Shown: piece after piece, positions 42,924 through 52,802 of the stretch
How positions within the stretch are numbered: the first letter of the stretch is position 1
How the letters are laid out: each line of letters starts with the position of its first letter
Source: Rikenellaceae bacterium
GTDB taxonomy: Bacteria; Bacteroidota; Bacteroidia; Bacteroidales; Rikenellaceae
Direction of reading: 5' to 3'
Assembly: GCA_015059965.1 (NCBI GenBank)
Contig: SUZM01000005.1
Span: 1-64,000, forward strand
DNA: 64,000 bases
Position numbers and translations under genes: made by a program
Notes under the pieces: generated by a model
Databases searched by the model: none
Seen by the model: the letters and a program-made list of their open reading frames with translations, nothing else
Told to the model about the DNA's origin: nothing

Positions 42924-44501
42924 GTGAAAAGTTCGCTGACTTTGCGCCGTGCGGGGGCAGTGGCCCTCTCGATCGTGTTGCTCGCTCCCGGGTGGCTCGG
43001 TCTCAGCGGATTATCTCTTCTTGCGGCCTTTGTCCCCCTACTCTGGATCAGCAACACCTACGACGACTCGCGCGGCGCGTGGTGGCGCATGTTCGGCTGG
43101 GCGCTCCTGGCCTTTGCCGGCTGGAACATCTCGACCGTATGGTGGATCTGGAACGCCACCCCTGTGGGTCCGATTGCCGCCACCATCGCCTCCTCATTTT
43201 GGAACATGATCGCCTTCATGGGCTTTCACACCGTAAGCAAAAAGGCCCCCAAGGCTTTGGCCTACACCCTGTTGGTCGCCGGATGGATCGCCACGGAATA
43301 TTGGTACACCATAGGCGACTTCTCGTGGCCGTGGCTCATCCTGGGCAACGGCTTCTCGCATGACGTAAGGTTGGTGCAATGGTACGAATACACGGGTGTA
43401 TTCGGCGGTTCGCTGTGGGTGTTGGTGAGCAATCTGCTGATCTTCGAGGCTTGGCAACAGCGAACACCCCGCAAGGTGGTGGCCGCCTCGCTGGGCATCC
43501 TGCTCCCGATGCTCCTCTCGCTGGGGATTTTTATCTCCACAAAGAATCCCGCAGAGCAGGTACGCATCACGGCCCTGCAGCCCAATGTAGATTGCTACGA
43601 GAAGTTTGCCGGCAGCGATGAGTGGCAGGAGCAGAACCTCTTGCAGCTGCTGGCTGAAGTCCCGGCCGATGCCGACTTCATCCTGGCACCCGAGACCGCA
43701 CTTACGCGCCACCTCAATGAAGAGGCGATCACCCGTTATGCCCACCTGCAGCCCTTTGCCGACACGCTGCGCCGACACGCCCCGCAAGCCCTTCTGGTCA
43801 CGGGGGCCAACACGCTGCGGTTCTACGAACATGGCTCGCAGACCCCCACGGCCCGCAACAGTCGGGGCTATTGGTATGACCATTTCAACTCGGCCATCGC
43901 CATCGACAGCGCCGGAGTTCGTCCCGAGGTCTACCACAAAGGGCGCCTGGTGATCGGGGTGGAGAATACCCCGACCTGGATCTTCAAAGCCCTCACCTTC
44001 CTGGTTGTCGATCTGGGAGGTGTGCTGGGGCAGATCGGCATTGGAGAGGAGCGACTGCTCTTTGAATCGGCCTCGAAGGTCCAAGGGGGACCGGCGATCT
44101 GCTACGAAGGGCTCTACGGCGACTTCTTCGGCGACTTTGTGCGCAAGGGGGCCGAGGTGATGTTCCTGATCTCGAACGACGGCTGGTGGGGCGACACCCC
44201 GGGTTATGAGCACCTCTTCTCCATCTCGCGCCTCAGGGCCGTGGAGCACCGCCGTGCCATTGCCCGCTCGGCCAACACGGGCCGCTCGGGATTTATCGAC
44301 TGCCGCGGCGAGGTGGTGGGGGAAACCCTCGGTTGGGAGGAGCGAGGCGTGATCAGCCACGAACTGCCCGTAAATCGCGCAGAGACCTTTTACACGCGCC
44401 ATGGCGACCTCTTGGGGCGTGTGGCACAGTTGGTAATGGGCCTCTCGTGGCTCTACTTCCTGGCCTACCGCATCCGCCGCAAAAACCTTTTGGTGGCCTG
44501 A
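42924..44501 (+). CDS. lnt: Apolipoprotein N-acyltransferase Lnt
   Basis: A 525-residue membrane enzyme that adds the third acyl chain to lipoproteins. About six N-terminal helices precede a nitrilase-like domain: LAPETAL (catalytic Glu), the catalytic Lys near VYHKGRLVIGVE, and GGPAICYEGLYGDF (catalytic Cys), then ISNDGWWGDTPG. The start is GTG 42924; no ATG exists near the N terminus. The mRNA appears leaderless. It is relevant to the many lipoproteins in this window. Confidence 0.95.
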   Translation: MKSSLTLRRAGAVALSIVLLAPGWLGLSGLSLLAAFVPLLWISNTYDDSRGAWWRMFGWALLAFAGWNISTVWWIWNATPVGPIAATIASSFWNMIAFMGFHTVSKKAPKALAYTLLVAGWIATEYWYTIGDFSWPWLILGNGFSHDVRLVQWYEYTGVFGGSLWVLVSNLLIFEAWQQRTPRKVVAASLGILLPMLLSLGIFISTKNPAEQVRITALQPNVDCYEKFAGSDEWQEQNLLQLLAEVPADADFILAPETALTRHLNEEAITRYAHLQPFADTLRRHAPQALLVTGANTLRFYEHGSQTPTARNSRGYWYDHFNSAIAIDSAGVRPEVYHKGRLVIGVENTPTWIFKALTFLVVDLGGVLGQIGIGEERLLFESASKVQGGPAICYEGLYGDFFGDFVRKGAEVMFLISNDGWWGDTPGYEHLFSISRLRAVEHRRAIARSANTGRSGFIDCRGEVVGETLGWEERGVISHELPVNRAETFYTRHGDLLGRVAQLVMGLSWLYFLAYRIRRKNLLVA

Positions 44502-44597
44502 CAAAGCGCTACCCCAAGGGGCGGGGTCACCCCACAACACGCATCGCGCGCCTGCGACCGCTGATGCCAAAACCGAAAACAATAAAAAGATAAATAT

Positions 44598-45887
44598 ATG
44601 AATTATACCCAGACTCTCGACTACCTCTTTTCGTCGCTGACCTCCTTTCAGGAGAAGGGTGAGGCGGCCTACAAGCCGGGCTTGGAGCGCATCACGACCT
44701 TCTGCCGCCACTTGGGCAACCCGCAGCGCAACTTCTTTACGATCCATGTGGCCGGCACCAACGGCAAGGGATCGGTTTCGCACATCCTGGCCTCGGTACT
44801 TCAGCAGGCAGGCTACCGCACCGGTCTCTACACCTCGCCCCACCTCACAGATTTCCGTGAGCGCATTCGCGTCGATGGCGAGATGATCCCCAAGCAGAAG
44901 GTGGTAAACTTCGTGGACAAGCACTTCGAGAAGATGAACGAACTCGGCCTCTCGTTCTTCGAGATCTCCACGGCCCTGGCCTTCGACTACTTCGCCCAGA
45001 GCGATGTCGAGGTGGCTGTGATCGAGACCGGCCTCGGAGGTCGTCTTGATGCCACGAACCTGATCGTGCCGATCCTGAGTATCATCACCAACATCGGACT
45101 GGACCACACCAACCTGCTGGGAGACTGCGTGGAGGCTATTGCCACGGAGAAGGCCGGCATCATCAAGAAGAGCATCCCCGTGCTGATCGGCGAGCACAGC
45201 GAGAAGTGCGATCCCATCTTTGAGCAGACGGCCTCGAGCCTGAAGTCAAAGATCCTCTATGCCGAGGAGATCTTCAGCTGCACGGAGCATGAGCTCCACG
45301 ATACGACCCAATCGTTCCACCTCATTCGTTCGCGCGATGAGCAGCCTTTTGACATCGAACTGGATCTGGCCGGAGACTACCAACTGCATAATATCCTGAC
45401 AGCCTCGGCGGCCGCCGACTTCCTCCACGAGGAGACACCGCTGACCATCTCACGCCGCGCCTTCAAGGAGGGCACCCGCACCGCAGCGGCCAACACCTCG
45501 CTGCACGGTCGCTGGCAGCAACTGGCAGAGAAGCCTCTAACGATCTGCGACACGGGGCACAACGCCCACGGCCTGAGCTATGTGGCCGAGCAGCTGCGCC
45601 GTTCACAGTGCGAAAAACTCTTCTGCGTGGTCGGCTTTGTGAAGGATAAGGAGATCGACTCCTGCCTGAAGCTCTTGCCCAAGAAGGCCTACTACCTCTT
45701 CACGGCCGCCGCAAGCGAGCGTTCGCTTCCCGCCGCCGAACTGGCCTCGAAGGCTGCCGCCTACGGATTGGAGGGTGAGATGGTCGAGGGGGTAGCCTCG
45801 GCTCTGGCACGCGCCCGCGAATTGGCCTCGGAGCAGGACATGATCTTCATCGGAGGCAGCAACTTCGTGGTCGCCGAAGTCCTATAA
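44598..45887 (+). CDS. folC: Folylpolyglutamate/dihydrofolate synthase FolC
   Basis: A Mur-ligase-family enzyme (429 residues) that adds Glu to dihydropteroate or folates. The P-loop is HVAGTNGKGSVSHILAS; then LYTSPHLTDFRERIRVDG, VIETGLGGRLDATN, GLDHTNLLGD and EKAGIIK; the C-terminal domain contains CDTGHNAHGLSY. Its ATG follows an AT-rich leader 96 bp after lnt. folE at 4049 serves the same pathway. Confidence 0.96.
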   Translation: MNYTQTLDYLFSSLTSFQEKGEAAYKPGLERITTFCRHLGNPQRNFFTIHVAGTNGKGSVSHILASVLQQAGYRTGLYTSPHLTDFRERIRVDGEMIPKQKVVNFVDKHFEKMNELGLSFFEISTALAFDYFAQSDVEVAVIETGLGGRLDATNLIVPILSIITNIGLDHTNLLGDCVEAIATEKAGIIKKSIPVLIGEHSEKCDPIFEQTASSLKSKILYAEEIFSCTEHELHDTTQSFHLIRSRDEQPFDIELDLAGDYQLHNILTASAAADFLHEETPLTISRRAFKEGTRTAAANTSLHGRWQQLAEKPLTICDTGHNAHGLSYVAEQLRRSQCEKLFCVVGFVKDKEIDSCLKLLPKKAYYLFTAAASERSLPAAELASKAAAYGLEGEMVEGVASALARARELASEQDMIFIGGSNFVVAEVL

Positions 45888-45904
45888 CCCGGTTTTACAA
45901 ACAG

Positions 45905-45935
45905 CGAGACTGCCTGACAAATTCGGGCGGTCTCG
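45905..45935 (+). terminator. Hairpin after folC
   Basis: A 10-bp stem (45905-45914 with 45926-45935, one G-T pair) with few T after it. Further hairpins lie at 45954-45975 (ATGCCCC/GGGGCAT) and 45992-46013; 45888-46158 holds nothing else I recognise. Confidence 0.5.
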
Positions 45936-46158
45936 TTCATAAAAGCCACAGGGATGCCCCACCCTCGCGGGGCATATTGTCCAAACAGGGCAACCCGATT
46001 TTAAAATTGGGTTTTATTACGAAGAAGCAATAAGGGAAACGGCAGAAGATTAAAAATTTTCTCTCCCTTGCGCCGAAGCGGAGGAGGGTGATTCCGCCGT
46101 CTATTTCAGCTGATTATTTATCCAAATTTTATCTACCACCTTTATATAATTTACAGTT

Positions 46159-47607
46159 ATGCAAAGATTTATCTACTCGAAGGGCTCTATCGGGATGTTG
46201 CTGGTAGCAGTTACCGTATTGTTTGGAGCCTGCAAGACAGGGTCAGAGGCGTGGGAGCAGACGGAGTCCCAAAGGAACCTGCCGCTCTATATCGCACCCG
46301 AGATCAGCCGCGTGGTCGGCACCACTTTTTCGGAGGGTGACCAGATCGGACTCTCAATCGCCAACAGTGAGGATTCGGCATATCTCACCAACCGAAAGCT
46401 CATCTACAACGGCTCCTATTTTACGGCAGAGGGGCTGCTGTGGTACGACAACATCAACCTCAAGGCCGATCTTATGGCCTACTACCCCTACAATGCCAGC
46501 GGGGTGCCCGAGAGCTTCCGAATCGCCGAGGATCAATCGGCCGAAGGATATGAGGCCTCCGATCTGCTCGCAGCCACAGCTACGGGCATCACCCCGACGG
46601 CTTCGCCCGTGAAGATGACCTTCCACCACCTGCTCTCCCGCATCGAGATCCAGATCGAAAACCTCTCCTCGGCCGAAATCACCTCCATCAAGGTGGGCGG
46701 AGTACGGCCCGAAGCCGACATCGATCTTGATGCGCTCAAGGCCTCGGTTCGATCGAGCCTCCCTGCGCAGGAGATCACACCCCATGCCGTCACCGCCGGC
46801 GAGCACTACCGGGTCGTGGTTGTCCCCCAGGAGCTCGCCCTGACCATTCGGATCACCACCAGCCACGGCAAGCAGTACGATTATAACATGGTGCAGACCA
46901 CGCTGCTGCCCGCTACCAGCTATACCATCGAGGTCTCCCTGACCGATCTCGACCTCGAGGCCGTACTCTCGGCCGATATCGAGGAGTGGACATCCGGCGG
47001 GAAGATTCCCCAGGAGGATGCGAGCGGCAACGGGATCAAGGATGAGGTGGAGAACGACTCGTCGAGCGAGGAGACGATCAGCCTTGGCGGGGTGGAGTAT
47101 GCAATCTGCACGATGGCCGATGGCCGGGTCTGGATGGCCGAGAACCTGCGCTACAACCCTTCGGGGGAGAGCCTTGCCGAGGGGATCCTCCTGCCCAAAG
47201 AGGAGGCAACCGAGGAGGAGGTGGCACAATACGGACTCCTCTACACCATCCATACCATATTGGGAGTCGAGGAGATCACGACCGACAATGCCGCCGCTAT
47301 CGAGGGTACGCAGGGCCTCTGCCCCGAGGGGTGGCACCTGCCCACGGAGGCCGAATTCCGAAGCCTCTTCGCCGCCTATCCCGATGGTCTGCCTGCAGCA
47401 TTTGTCCCCGAGACCCCCTATACCTACTCCACCAGCAACTCGAAGTACGTCTCCTCATCGGACGGCCTGCTACTTACCTCGACTCCGACACCCAATGCCC
47501 GAGCATCTAGAATCCAGGTCGCCATCTTCTACTCCGACGGAGCAACCTCCATCACCCATATAGACAACAAAAACCTATTCCCCGCACGTTGCATTCGCGA
47601 CGAATAG
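46159..47607 (+). CDS. Fimbrillin-like lipoprotein fused to a FISUMP-like domain
   Basis: A 482-residue lipoprotein (VLFGAC, Cys25). Residues about 40-290 resemble the Mfa-like/fimbrillin family of Bacteroidales (YLTNRKLIYNGSYFTAE, LMAYYPYNAS, MTFHHLLSRIEIQIEN). The C-terminal part is a FISUMP-like domain: DGRVWMAENLRYNP, LCPEGWHLPTEAEF and a final FPARCIRDE. A fimbrial adhesin or minor pilus component is possible; no other fimbrial gene adjoins it. No canonical -7 box was found upstream. Confidence 0.78.
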   Translation: MQRFIYSKGSIGMLLVAVTVLFGACKTGSEAWEQTESQRNLPLYIAPEISRVVGTTFSEGDQIGLSIANSEDSAYLTNRKLIYNGSYFTAEGLLWYDNINLKADLMAYYPYNASGVPESFRIAEDQSAEGYEASDLLAATATGITPTASPVKMTFHHLLSRIEIQIENLSSAEITSIKVGGVRPEADIDLDALKASVRSSLPAQEITPHAVTAGEHYRVVVVPQELALTIRITTSHGKQYDYNMVQTTLLPATSYTIEVSLTDLDLEAVLSADIEEWTSGGKIPQEDASGNGIKDEVENDSSSEETISLGGVEYAICTMADGRVWMAENLRYNPSGESLAEGILLPKEEATEEEVAQYGLLYTIHTILGVEEITTDNAAAIEGTQGLCPEGWHLPTEAEFRSLFAAYPDGLPAAFVPETPYTYSTSNSKYVSSSDGLLLTSTPTPNARASRIQVAIFYSDGATSITHIDNKNLFPARCIRDE

Positions 47608-47610
47608 AGG

Positions 47611-47703
47611 GCTATATTATATAATAAGGCACAGCTGTTCATAATATAGCATATTGTAACAACAGACACCCGCCTTGGGAATCTTCAACTCCCGGGGCGG
47701 GTG
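47611..47703 (+). terminator. Two terminator-like hairpins after the fimbrillin-like gene
   Basis: A perfect 10-bp AT-rich inverted repeat (47611-47620 with 47641-47650), then an 8-bp GC stem CACCCGCC/GGCGGGTG (47667-47674 with 47696-47703) followed by ATTTATAT. Confidence 0.55.
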
Positions 47704-47966
47704 ATTTATATCCCCAGATCACCCTCGATTTTGCAGGTTATGGTTATGATGCCAAAAGTGGCGCTTTTGAGGAGTGAAGCAGGGAGAAAAACAATGTTTT
47801 TTACACGGCTTTTTTATCCATTTTTGTTGGCGGCTTTGCAGGAATAGGCACCCTGTTACGAGGTTCTCAAAGGGTTTCTGCGAGACTCCTCTTTGGAGTC
47901 TGCCATCCGCTCTCAGAACCGCGACCAATACCCTCGTGCGCCACCGGGCATTTTCAATGACCCCAC
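47704..47966. other. Intergenic DNA with no gene recognised
   Basis: About 260 bases between convergent transcription units. It contains a small hairpin (GACTCC/GGAGTC, about 47885-47901) and short open frames on both strands that I do not believe are genes: Arg/Cys/His-rich, no promoter, no family resemblance. It may be part of a repeated intergenic element, which cannot be tested from one window. Confidence 0.4.
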
Positions 47967-48001
47967 AAAAAAGACCACGGATCCCGATCGGGATCCGTGG
48001 T
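47967..48001 (-). terminator. Terminator of the TPR lipoprotein gene
   Basis: A perfect 28-base palindrome (47974-48001) with a BamHI-like GGATCC in each arm; six T follow on the minus strand. Confidence 0.85.
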
Positions 48002-48045
48002 GTCGATGGGGCTGCATGCGGCACCCCCAAGTGTGTCGGGATCGA

Positions 48046-49776
48046 TTACTCGAGACCCTTGAGGTTTACATCCGAAGCGGCCTTCTGAGCCAGAGCGGGG
48101 TTCTTGGCGATGGCGCTGTTGAGCTGAGCCTTGGCGGTGGCCAGGTCACCCTCCTTCTTGGCGATTACGGCACGCAGGTAGTCGGCATCGGCCGAGTTAT
48201 CCTTGGCGATAGCGTTCTTGGCAGCGGTGTAATCCTTGTTCATGATGTAGGCGATAGCGGCGTTGGCACCCTCGAGCTGCTTGGCAGCCGACGAGTAGTC
48301 ACCCTTCACGGCAGCGGCCATAGCCTTAGCATCGGCATCAGCAGCCTGGAGGTACTTGTCAGCCTCGGCCATCTTACCGTTAGCCATGTTCGAGAGGGCG
48401 AGGTTGTTCGAGAGAGCGCTGTTGGTCGAACCAAGCTGAGCAGCCTTCTCGAAGGCCTTCAGAGCGGCCTCCTGCTGACCTACCTCCGACAGAGCGATAC
48501 CCAGGTTGTTGTAGGCACGCAGGTCGTTGTACTTCTGAGCGGTGTGGCTCAGCGTAGCTACCTTCTGCTCACCGTTGGTGATCAGGCTCTCGGCAGCGTA
48601 GAGGAGCTCCTCGTTACCCAGGGCGTTGAAGTCGCCGGCGTTGATCAGGGCCATGATCTCCTCATCGGTCTTGCCCTGAATGTCGGTCGAGTTCACCACC
48701 TGCGAACGGCGCAGCTTAGGCAGCACATCGCTCTTCAGCTCCTCGAATACCGTAGCCATATTCTTGATCTCAGCCTCGCGCTGTGCCGACGAGCTGTAGA
48801 GACCCAGCACCTGCAGAATGAGGTTCTTATCCTTGATATCCGAAGCGGCAACGAGCTCCTTCAGACCTTCCCAGTCCTCACCATAGGCGGCAGCATCTAC
48901 CTCCAGGCCGGTACCCTCAAGAAGCTTCTCCAGAGCCTTCTTACCCGACTCCGAACGAGCCTTCGAGAGCTTGTCGTTGTACTGCTCGGGGCCATCGGGC
49001 GAAGCATAACCCTTCACGGTGAGGTGCTGCGTGGCACGATCGTTCTGAGCCTTCTCATCCACATCGGCCTTGAAGCCGTCGAGACCCTTTACAGCCACCT
49101 TCGAAACCTTCGAGTTGTTGATATCGTAAATGATGTCAACCTTTACGACCTCGGTCGTCACCTTCTTGTAGTTGTTGGGCATGGGGATCATCACGGTCGA
49201 GAAGTTCAGGTCGCCCTGCAGGACGTTCACACCCTGAGCCACCGTCAGACCGAAGGCCTTACGCATAGCCAGCGCCTCGGGGGTCTCCTGAGCCATCAGG
49301 GCCAGCTCCTCCTCCGAAGCCACGGCACCCGTATTGAGGTTTACGAGCGTGAGCTCCTTGCAACCACCCTTCGGACACTTGATCTCGGCGCGAACCTGCA
49401 GCTCGCTGACCTTCATGCGCTCGTCGTAGGGGAACTCGGCATGCAGCGTGTAAACGCCGTCCGACTTCTTGGAAACAACGGTATAGTTCTCCTCTACCTT
49501 CTCACCCTGGAAATACTTGGGCGTACCGGCAACCTCACCACCCTCGAATACGATCACGGGAGTTACCTTCACAACGGCCTTGGCGTTGAAATACTTGGCG
49601 GGAATCGTCACGCTGATGTCGGCAGCCACGATACCATTGGTCAGCTCCAGAACCTCGGGCGTGCAGGTCACCTGAATGTCCTCACGGTTCTTGGCCATCT
49701 TCTTGAAGCAGTTGCAGCTCGAGAATACAAGGGCTGCAGCCACGAGCACGAAGCTCAGTTTAAGGATGTTTTTCAT
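48046..49776 (-). CDS. TPR lipoprotein with OmpA-like segment
   Basis: A 576-residue lipoprotein (FSSCNCF, Cys21). An N-terminal beta-rich region (about 35-220) precedes a segment with VKGYASPDGPEQYNDKLSKAR (about 270-292), resembling the peptidoglycan-binding face of OmpA-like domains. The C-terminal third has TPR repeats (YNNLGIALSEVGQQEAALKA and similar). Many Ala/Lys/Glu residues suggest high expression. A promoter-like -7 box is at 49874-49881, giving a leader of about 95 nt. Probably anchors the outer membrane or scaffolds proteins in the periplasm, which is inference. Confidence 0.8.
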   Translation of the reverse strand: MKNILKLSFVLVAAALVFSSCNCFKKMAKNREDIQVTCTPEVLELTNGIVAADISVTIPAKYFNAKAVVKVTPVIVFEGGEVAGTPKYFQGEKVEENYTVVSKKSDGVYTLHAEFPYDERMKVSELQVRAEIKCPKGGCKELTLVNLNTGAVASEEELALMAQETPEALAMRKAFGLTVAQGVNVLQGDLNFSTVMIPMPNNYKKVTTEVVKVDIIYDINNSKVSKVAVKGLDGFKADVDEKAQNDRATQHLTVKGYASPDGPEQYNDKLSKARSESGKKALEKLLEGTGLEVDAAAYGEDWEGLKELVAASDIKDKNLILQVLGLYSSSAQREAEIKNMATVFEELKSDVLPKLRRSQVVNSTDIQGKTDEEIMALINAGDFNALGNEELLYAAESLITNGEQKVATLSHTAQKYNDLRAYNNLGIALSEVGQQEAALKAFEKAAQLGSTNSALSNNLALSNMANGKMAEADKYLQAADADAKAMAAAVKGDYSSAAKQLEGANAAIAYIMNKDYTAAKNAIAKDNSADADYLRAVIAKKEGDLATAKAQLNSAIAKNPALAQKAASDVNLKGLE

Positions 49777-49873
49777 AGATGTTTTTGTTTTTTAATTGTG
49801 TTTAATTGTTCTGTTTCTTTAATTTGCCGTCCCACTCTGCATAGGGCCATGCCGCAAACAATGCGGGACACTG

Positions 49874-49881
49874 CAAATATA
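49874..49881 (-). promoter_or_regulatory. -7 box (TATATTTG) of the TPR lipoprotein gene
   Basis: Minus-strand TATATTTG in very AT-rich DNA just past the pnp terminator. Confidence 0.5.
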
Positions 49882-49905
49882 TAAATATATTTTGATATAA
49901 AAGCG

Positions 49906-49933
49906 AAAACGAGGCGAAAAAACACCTCGTTTT
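49906..49933 (-). terminator. Terminator of pnp
   Basis: AAAACGAGG and CCTCGTTTT (49925-49933 with 49906-49914) form a perfect 9-bp stem; T-rich DNA follows on the minus strand. Confidence 0.75.
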
Positions 49934-49999
49934 GCGCAAAAAAGTTATTTTTATCGACTCAGGGGATTACGGAACCCTCCCCCGGAGGAGTCGAAGTCC

Positions 50000-52207
50000 T
50001 TACTCCTTGTGGTCGCGACGACGCTCACCTCGCTCGGGGCGGGGACGGCGCTCACGCTCCACATAGCCCTCGGGTTTGGGCAGAAGCACCTTGTGCGAGA
50101 GCTTCAGCTTGCCGGTCTTGGCATCCACGCCGATGAGCTTCACCTCGATCTCGTCACCCTCCTTCAGGCCGGTCTCCTCCATGGTCTCGAAACGCTTGTA
50201 GTCGATCTCCGAGATGTGGAGCAGGGCATCCTTGCCGGGCAGGATCTCCACAAAGGCACCGAACGATACGATCGAGCGGATCTTACCCTTGTAGGTCTCG
50301 CCCACCTCGGGCTGAGCCACAATAGCCTTGATGCGGGCCAGAGCGGCATCAATGGCCTCCTTATCCTGACCGAAGATATCCACATAACCCTTGTTGTCGT
50401 CCTCGGTGATGGTGATCGTCGTACCGGTGGTCTTCTGGATATCCTGAATCACCTTACCGCCCGGGCCGATTACGGCACCAATGGTCTCCTGCGGGATGGT
50501 GATCTGTACCAGACGAGGAACGAAGGGCTTGTACTCGGCGCGGGGCTCCGAAATGCACTCCGTGAGCTTCGAGAGGATGTGCAGACGACCCACACGAGCC
50601 TGCTCCAGAGCCTTGGCCAGCACCTCATACGAGAGACCGTCCACCTTGATATCCATCTGCGTGGCGGTGATACCATCCTTGGTACCCGTCACCTTGAAGT
50701 CCATGTCGCCCAGGTGGTCCTCGTCACCCAAGATGTCCGACAGCACGGCCCAACGACCCGTTGCCGAATCCGAGATCAGACCCATGGCGATACCCGATAC
50801 GGGCTTCTTGAGCTTCACACCGGCATCCATCAAGGCCAGCGTTCCGGCACATACCGTGGCCATCGACGACGAACCGTTCGACTCCAGGATGTCCGACACC
50901 ACGCGCACGGCATAGGGATTCTCCTCACCCACGGGAACCATGGGCTTCAGGGCACGCCAGGCCAGGTGGCCGTGACCGATCTCACGACGGCTCAAACCAC
51001 GCGAAGCCTTGGCCTCGCCGGTCGAGAAGGGCGGGAAGTTGTAGTGCAACACAAACTGCTCGCTGCCCTGAACCAGCACCTCGTCCTTGATCTTCTCGTC
51101 GAGCTTCGTACCGAGCGTTACGGTCGTCAGCGACTGGGTCTCACCACGCGTAAAGATGGCCGAACCGTGTGCGCAGGGCAGGTAGTCGGTCTCGCACCAG
51201 ATGGGGCGGATCTCGTCGGTCTTACGACCGTCCAGACGCTTGCCCTCGTCCAGAATCATGTTGCGCATGGCCTTCTTCTGCACATCGTCGTGGAAGTACT
51301 TGTGGATCAGCGAAGCCTTCTCCTCGAGCTCCTCCTCCGTAAAGCGGGCGGCGAACTCGGCCTCCAGGGCGTTGAACATATCCTCGCGCTCGTGCTTCAT
51401 CGTACCGCTCGTGGCAATGGCGTAAGCCTTGTCGTAGAGCTCCGTGATGATCTGCTGACGCAGCTCCTCGTCGTTATTCTCGTGGCAGTAGGTGCGCTTA
51501 ACATCCTTGCCGAGCTCCTTCATCAGCTCGATCTGCACGGCGCAGTGCTTCTTGATCTCCTCGTGGGCGAACTTGATGGCACCGAGCATCACCTCCTCCG
51601 ATACCTCCTTCATCTCACCCTCAACCATCAGGATGTTGTCGATCGTACCGGCCACCATGATGTCGAGGTCGGCCTGCTCCATCTCCGAGAAGTTGGGGTT
51701 GATCTTATACTCACCGCCGATGCGTACCACACGCACCTCCGAGATGGGACCCTCGAAGGGGATGTCCGACACGGCCAGGGCCGACGAGGCGGCCAGACCG
51801 GCCAGGGCATCGGGCTGAATGTCCTTCTCTGCCGAAATCAGGTTTACCGTAACGTAAACCTCAGCGTGGTAGTCCGAGGGAAAGAGCGGGCGCAGGGCAC
51901 GGTCCACCAGACGAGCCACCAGGATCTCGGCATCGTTAGCCTTGCCTTCGCGCTTCATAAAGCCGCCCGGATAGCGACCGGCAGCGGCATACTTCTCTTT
52001 GTACTCTACCTGCAGAGGCATGAAGTCGGTGTCGGGCTTCGCCTCTTTGGCGGCCACTACCGTGGCGAGCAGCATCGTGCCGCCCATCTTTACGACCACC
52101 GAACCGTCGGCCTGTTTGGCCAGCTTGCCGGTCTCAATCATGATCTCGCGACCATCGGCAAGCGTAATGTACTTACGCACAGCGTTGTACAGCTTCTTTT
52201 CTTCCAT
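50000..52207 (-). CDS. pnp: Polyribonucleotide nucleotidyltransferase (PNPase)
   Basis: A 735-residue 3'-5' phosphorolytic RNase. Two RNase PH domains flank an alpha-helical linker (PGGFMKREG and [20 protein letters not shown] are landmarks), followed by a KH domain ([16 protein letters not shown]) and an S1 domain ([21 protein letters not shown]). ATG 52207 ([10 protein letters not shown]) is chosen over a TTG five codons upstream. It lies 88 bp downstream of rpsO, a conserved pairing. The Arg/Glu-rich tail may be an RNA-binding extension. Confidence 0.97.
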   Translation of the reverse strand: MEEKKLYNAVRKYITLADGREIMIETGKLAKQADGSVVVKMGGTMLLATVVAAKEAKPDTDFMPLQVEYKEKYAAAGRYPGGFMKREGKANDAEILVARLVDRALRPLFPSDYHAEVYVTVNLISAEKDIQPDALAGLAASSALAVSDIPFEGPISEVRVVRIGGEYKINPNFSEMEQADLDIMVAGTIDNILMVEGEMKEVSEEVMLGAIKFAHEEIKKHCAVQIELMKELGKDVKRTYCHENNDEELRQQIITELYDKAYAIATSGTMKHEREDMFNALEAEFAARFTEEELEEKASLIHKYFHDDVQKKAMRNMILDEGKRLDGRKTDEIRPIWCETDYLPCAHGSAIFTRGETQSLTTVTLGTKLDEKIKDEVLVQGSEQFVLHYNFPPFSTGEAKASRGLSRREIGHGHLAWRALKPMVPVGEENPYAVRVVSDILESNGSSSMATVCAGTLALMDAGVKLKKPVSGIAMGLISDSATGRWAVLSDILGDEDHLGDMDFKVTGTKDGITATQMDIKVDGLSYEVLAKALEQARVGRLHILSKLTECISEPRAEYKPFVPRLVQITIPQETIGAVIGPGGKVIQDIQKTTGTTITITEDDNKGYVDIFGQDKEAIDAALARIKAIVAQPEVGETYKGKIRSIVSFGAFVEILPGKDALLHISEIDYKRFETMEETGLKEGDEIEVKLIGVDAKTGKLKLSHKVLLPKPEGYVERERRPRPERGERRRDHKE

Positions 52208-52294
52208 AAATATTGCGTCCAAAAAAATGTTGATGTTTTCCCAAAAAAGGAGGCCGCCAACATCGACGACCCCCGTTTTGCGACCTCGTAAATC

Positions 52295-52567
52295 TTATTT
52301 ACGCAGGTTCAGCTGCTTGACGATTGCGCGGTAGCGCTCAATGTCAACCTCCTTGAGGTACTCCAGCAGGTGACGACGCTTACCTACCAGGCGCAACAGG
52401 GCGCGCTGGGTACCGAAGTCGTGCTTGTTGGACTTCAAGTGGTTCGTAAGGTGGTTGATACGGTACGAAAACAACGCGATCTGGCTCTCAGGCGAACCCG
52501 TATCCGTGTTAGACTTGCCGTACTGGCCGAAAAGCTCCTGCTTTTTCTCTGCGGTTAAATAACCCAT
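52295..52567 (-). CDS. rpsO: 30S ribosomal protein S15
   Basis: A 90-residue S15 ([40 protein letters not shown]). The first gene of rpsO-pnp. The leader of about 65 nt begins with a CGCCA/TGGCG hairpin at 52622-52636 right after the -7 box TACCTTTG (52637-52644). S15 of other bacteria binds its own leader, so autoregulation is possible. Confidence 0.97.
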   Translation of the reverse strand: MGYLTAEKKQELFGQYGKSNTDTGSPESQIALFSYRINHLTNHLKSNKHDFGTQRALLRLVGKRRHLLEYLKEVDIERYRAIVKQLNLRK

Positions 52568-52636
52568 AGTTTAAAAAATTTTTAAAGTTCCACTCTACGA
52601 CGTATTCTCCTTACCGAATCACGCCAGAGCGTGGCG

Positions 52637-52644
52637 CAAAGGTA
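52637..52644 (-). promoter_or_regulatory. -7 box (TACCTTTG) of rpsO-pnp
   Basis: Minus-strand TACCTTTG directly followed by a 15-base hairpin sequence in the leader. Confidence 0.55.
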
Positions 52645-52765
52645 CACATTTTTTTCTAATCCCAACATTTTTCTCTCTTAAATCTTTCTATTTGAGGGCT
52701 TTTTTCTCCTTTTGGACCTCAATTGTTTCTGTTTCGTTACATTTTTGGCATTTTTTACCATTATT

Positions 52766-52798
52766 TTTGTGCGATTCTTCGCTTTTTTTATATCTTTG
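52766..52798 (+). promoter_or_regulatory. Promoter of apbE
   Basis: TTTG 52766-52769, 21 bases, TATCTTTG 52791-52798. The ATG is at 52803, so transcription should begin on or beside the start codon. Confidence 0.65.
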
Positions 52799-52802
52799 TA
52801 CC

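Noticed and set aside
43194..45197. A 667-codon minus-strand frame antisense to lnt and folC
   Set aside because: Compositional shadow of two clearly recognised genes; no domain, no promoter.
45954..46013. A tRNA or riboswitch after folC
   Set aside because: Only two short palindromes; no cloverleaf, anticodon arm or known aptamer core could be traced.
47893..49884. A 663-codon plus-strand frame antisense to the TPR lipoprotein gene
   Set aside because: Leu/Gly/Val-rich mirror of an Ala/Lys/Glu-rich gene; the minus-strand gene has a signal peptide, a promoter and a terminator.
50009..52291. A 760-codon open frame on the plus strand antisense to pnp and rpsO
   Set aside because: It mirrors pnp codon by codon in a high-GC gene, shows no family resemblance (His/Leu/Gly/Arg-rich), and pnp on the opposite strand is unmistakable.
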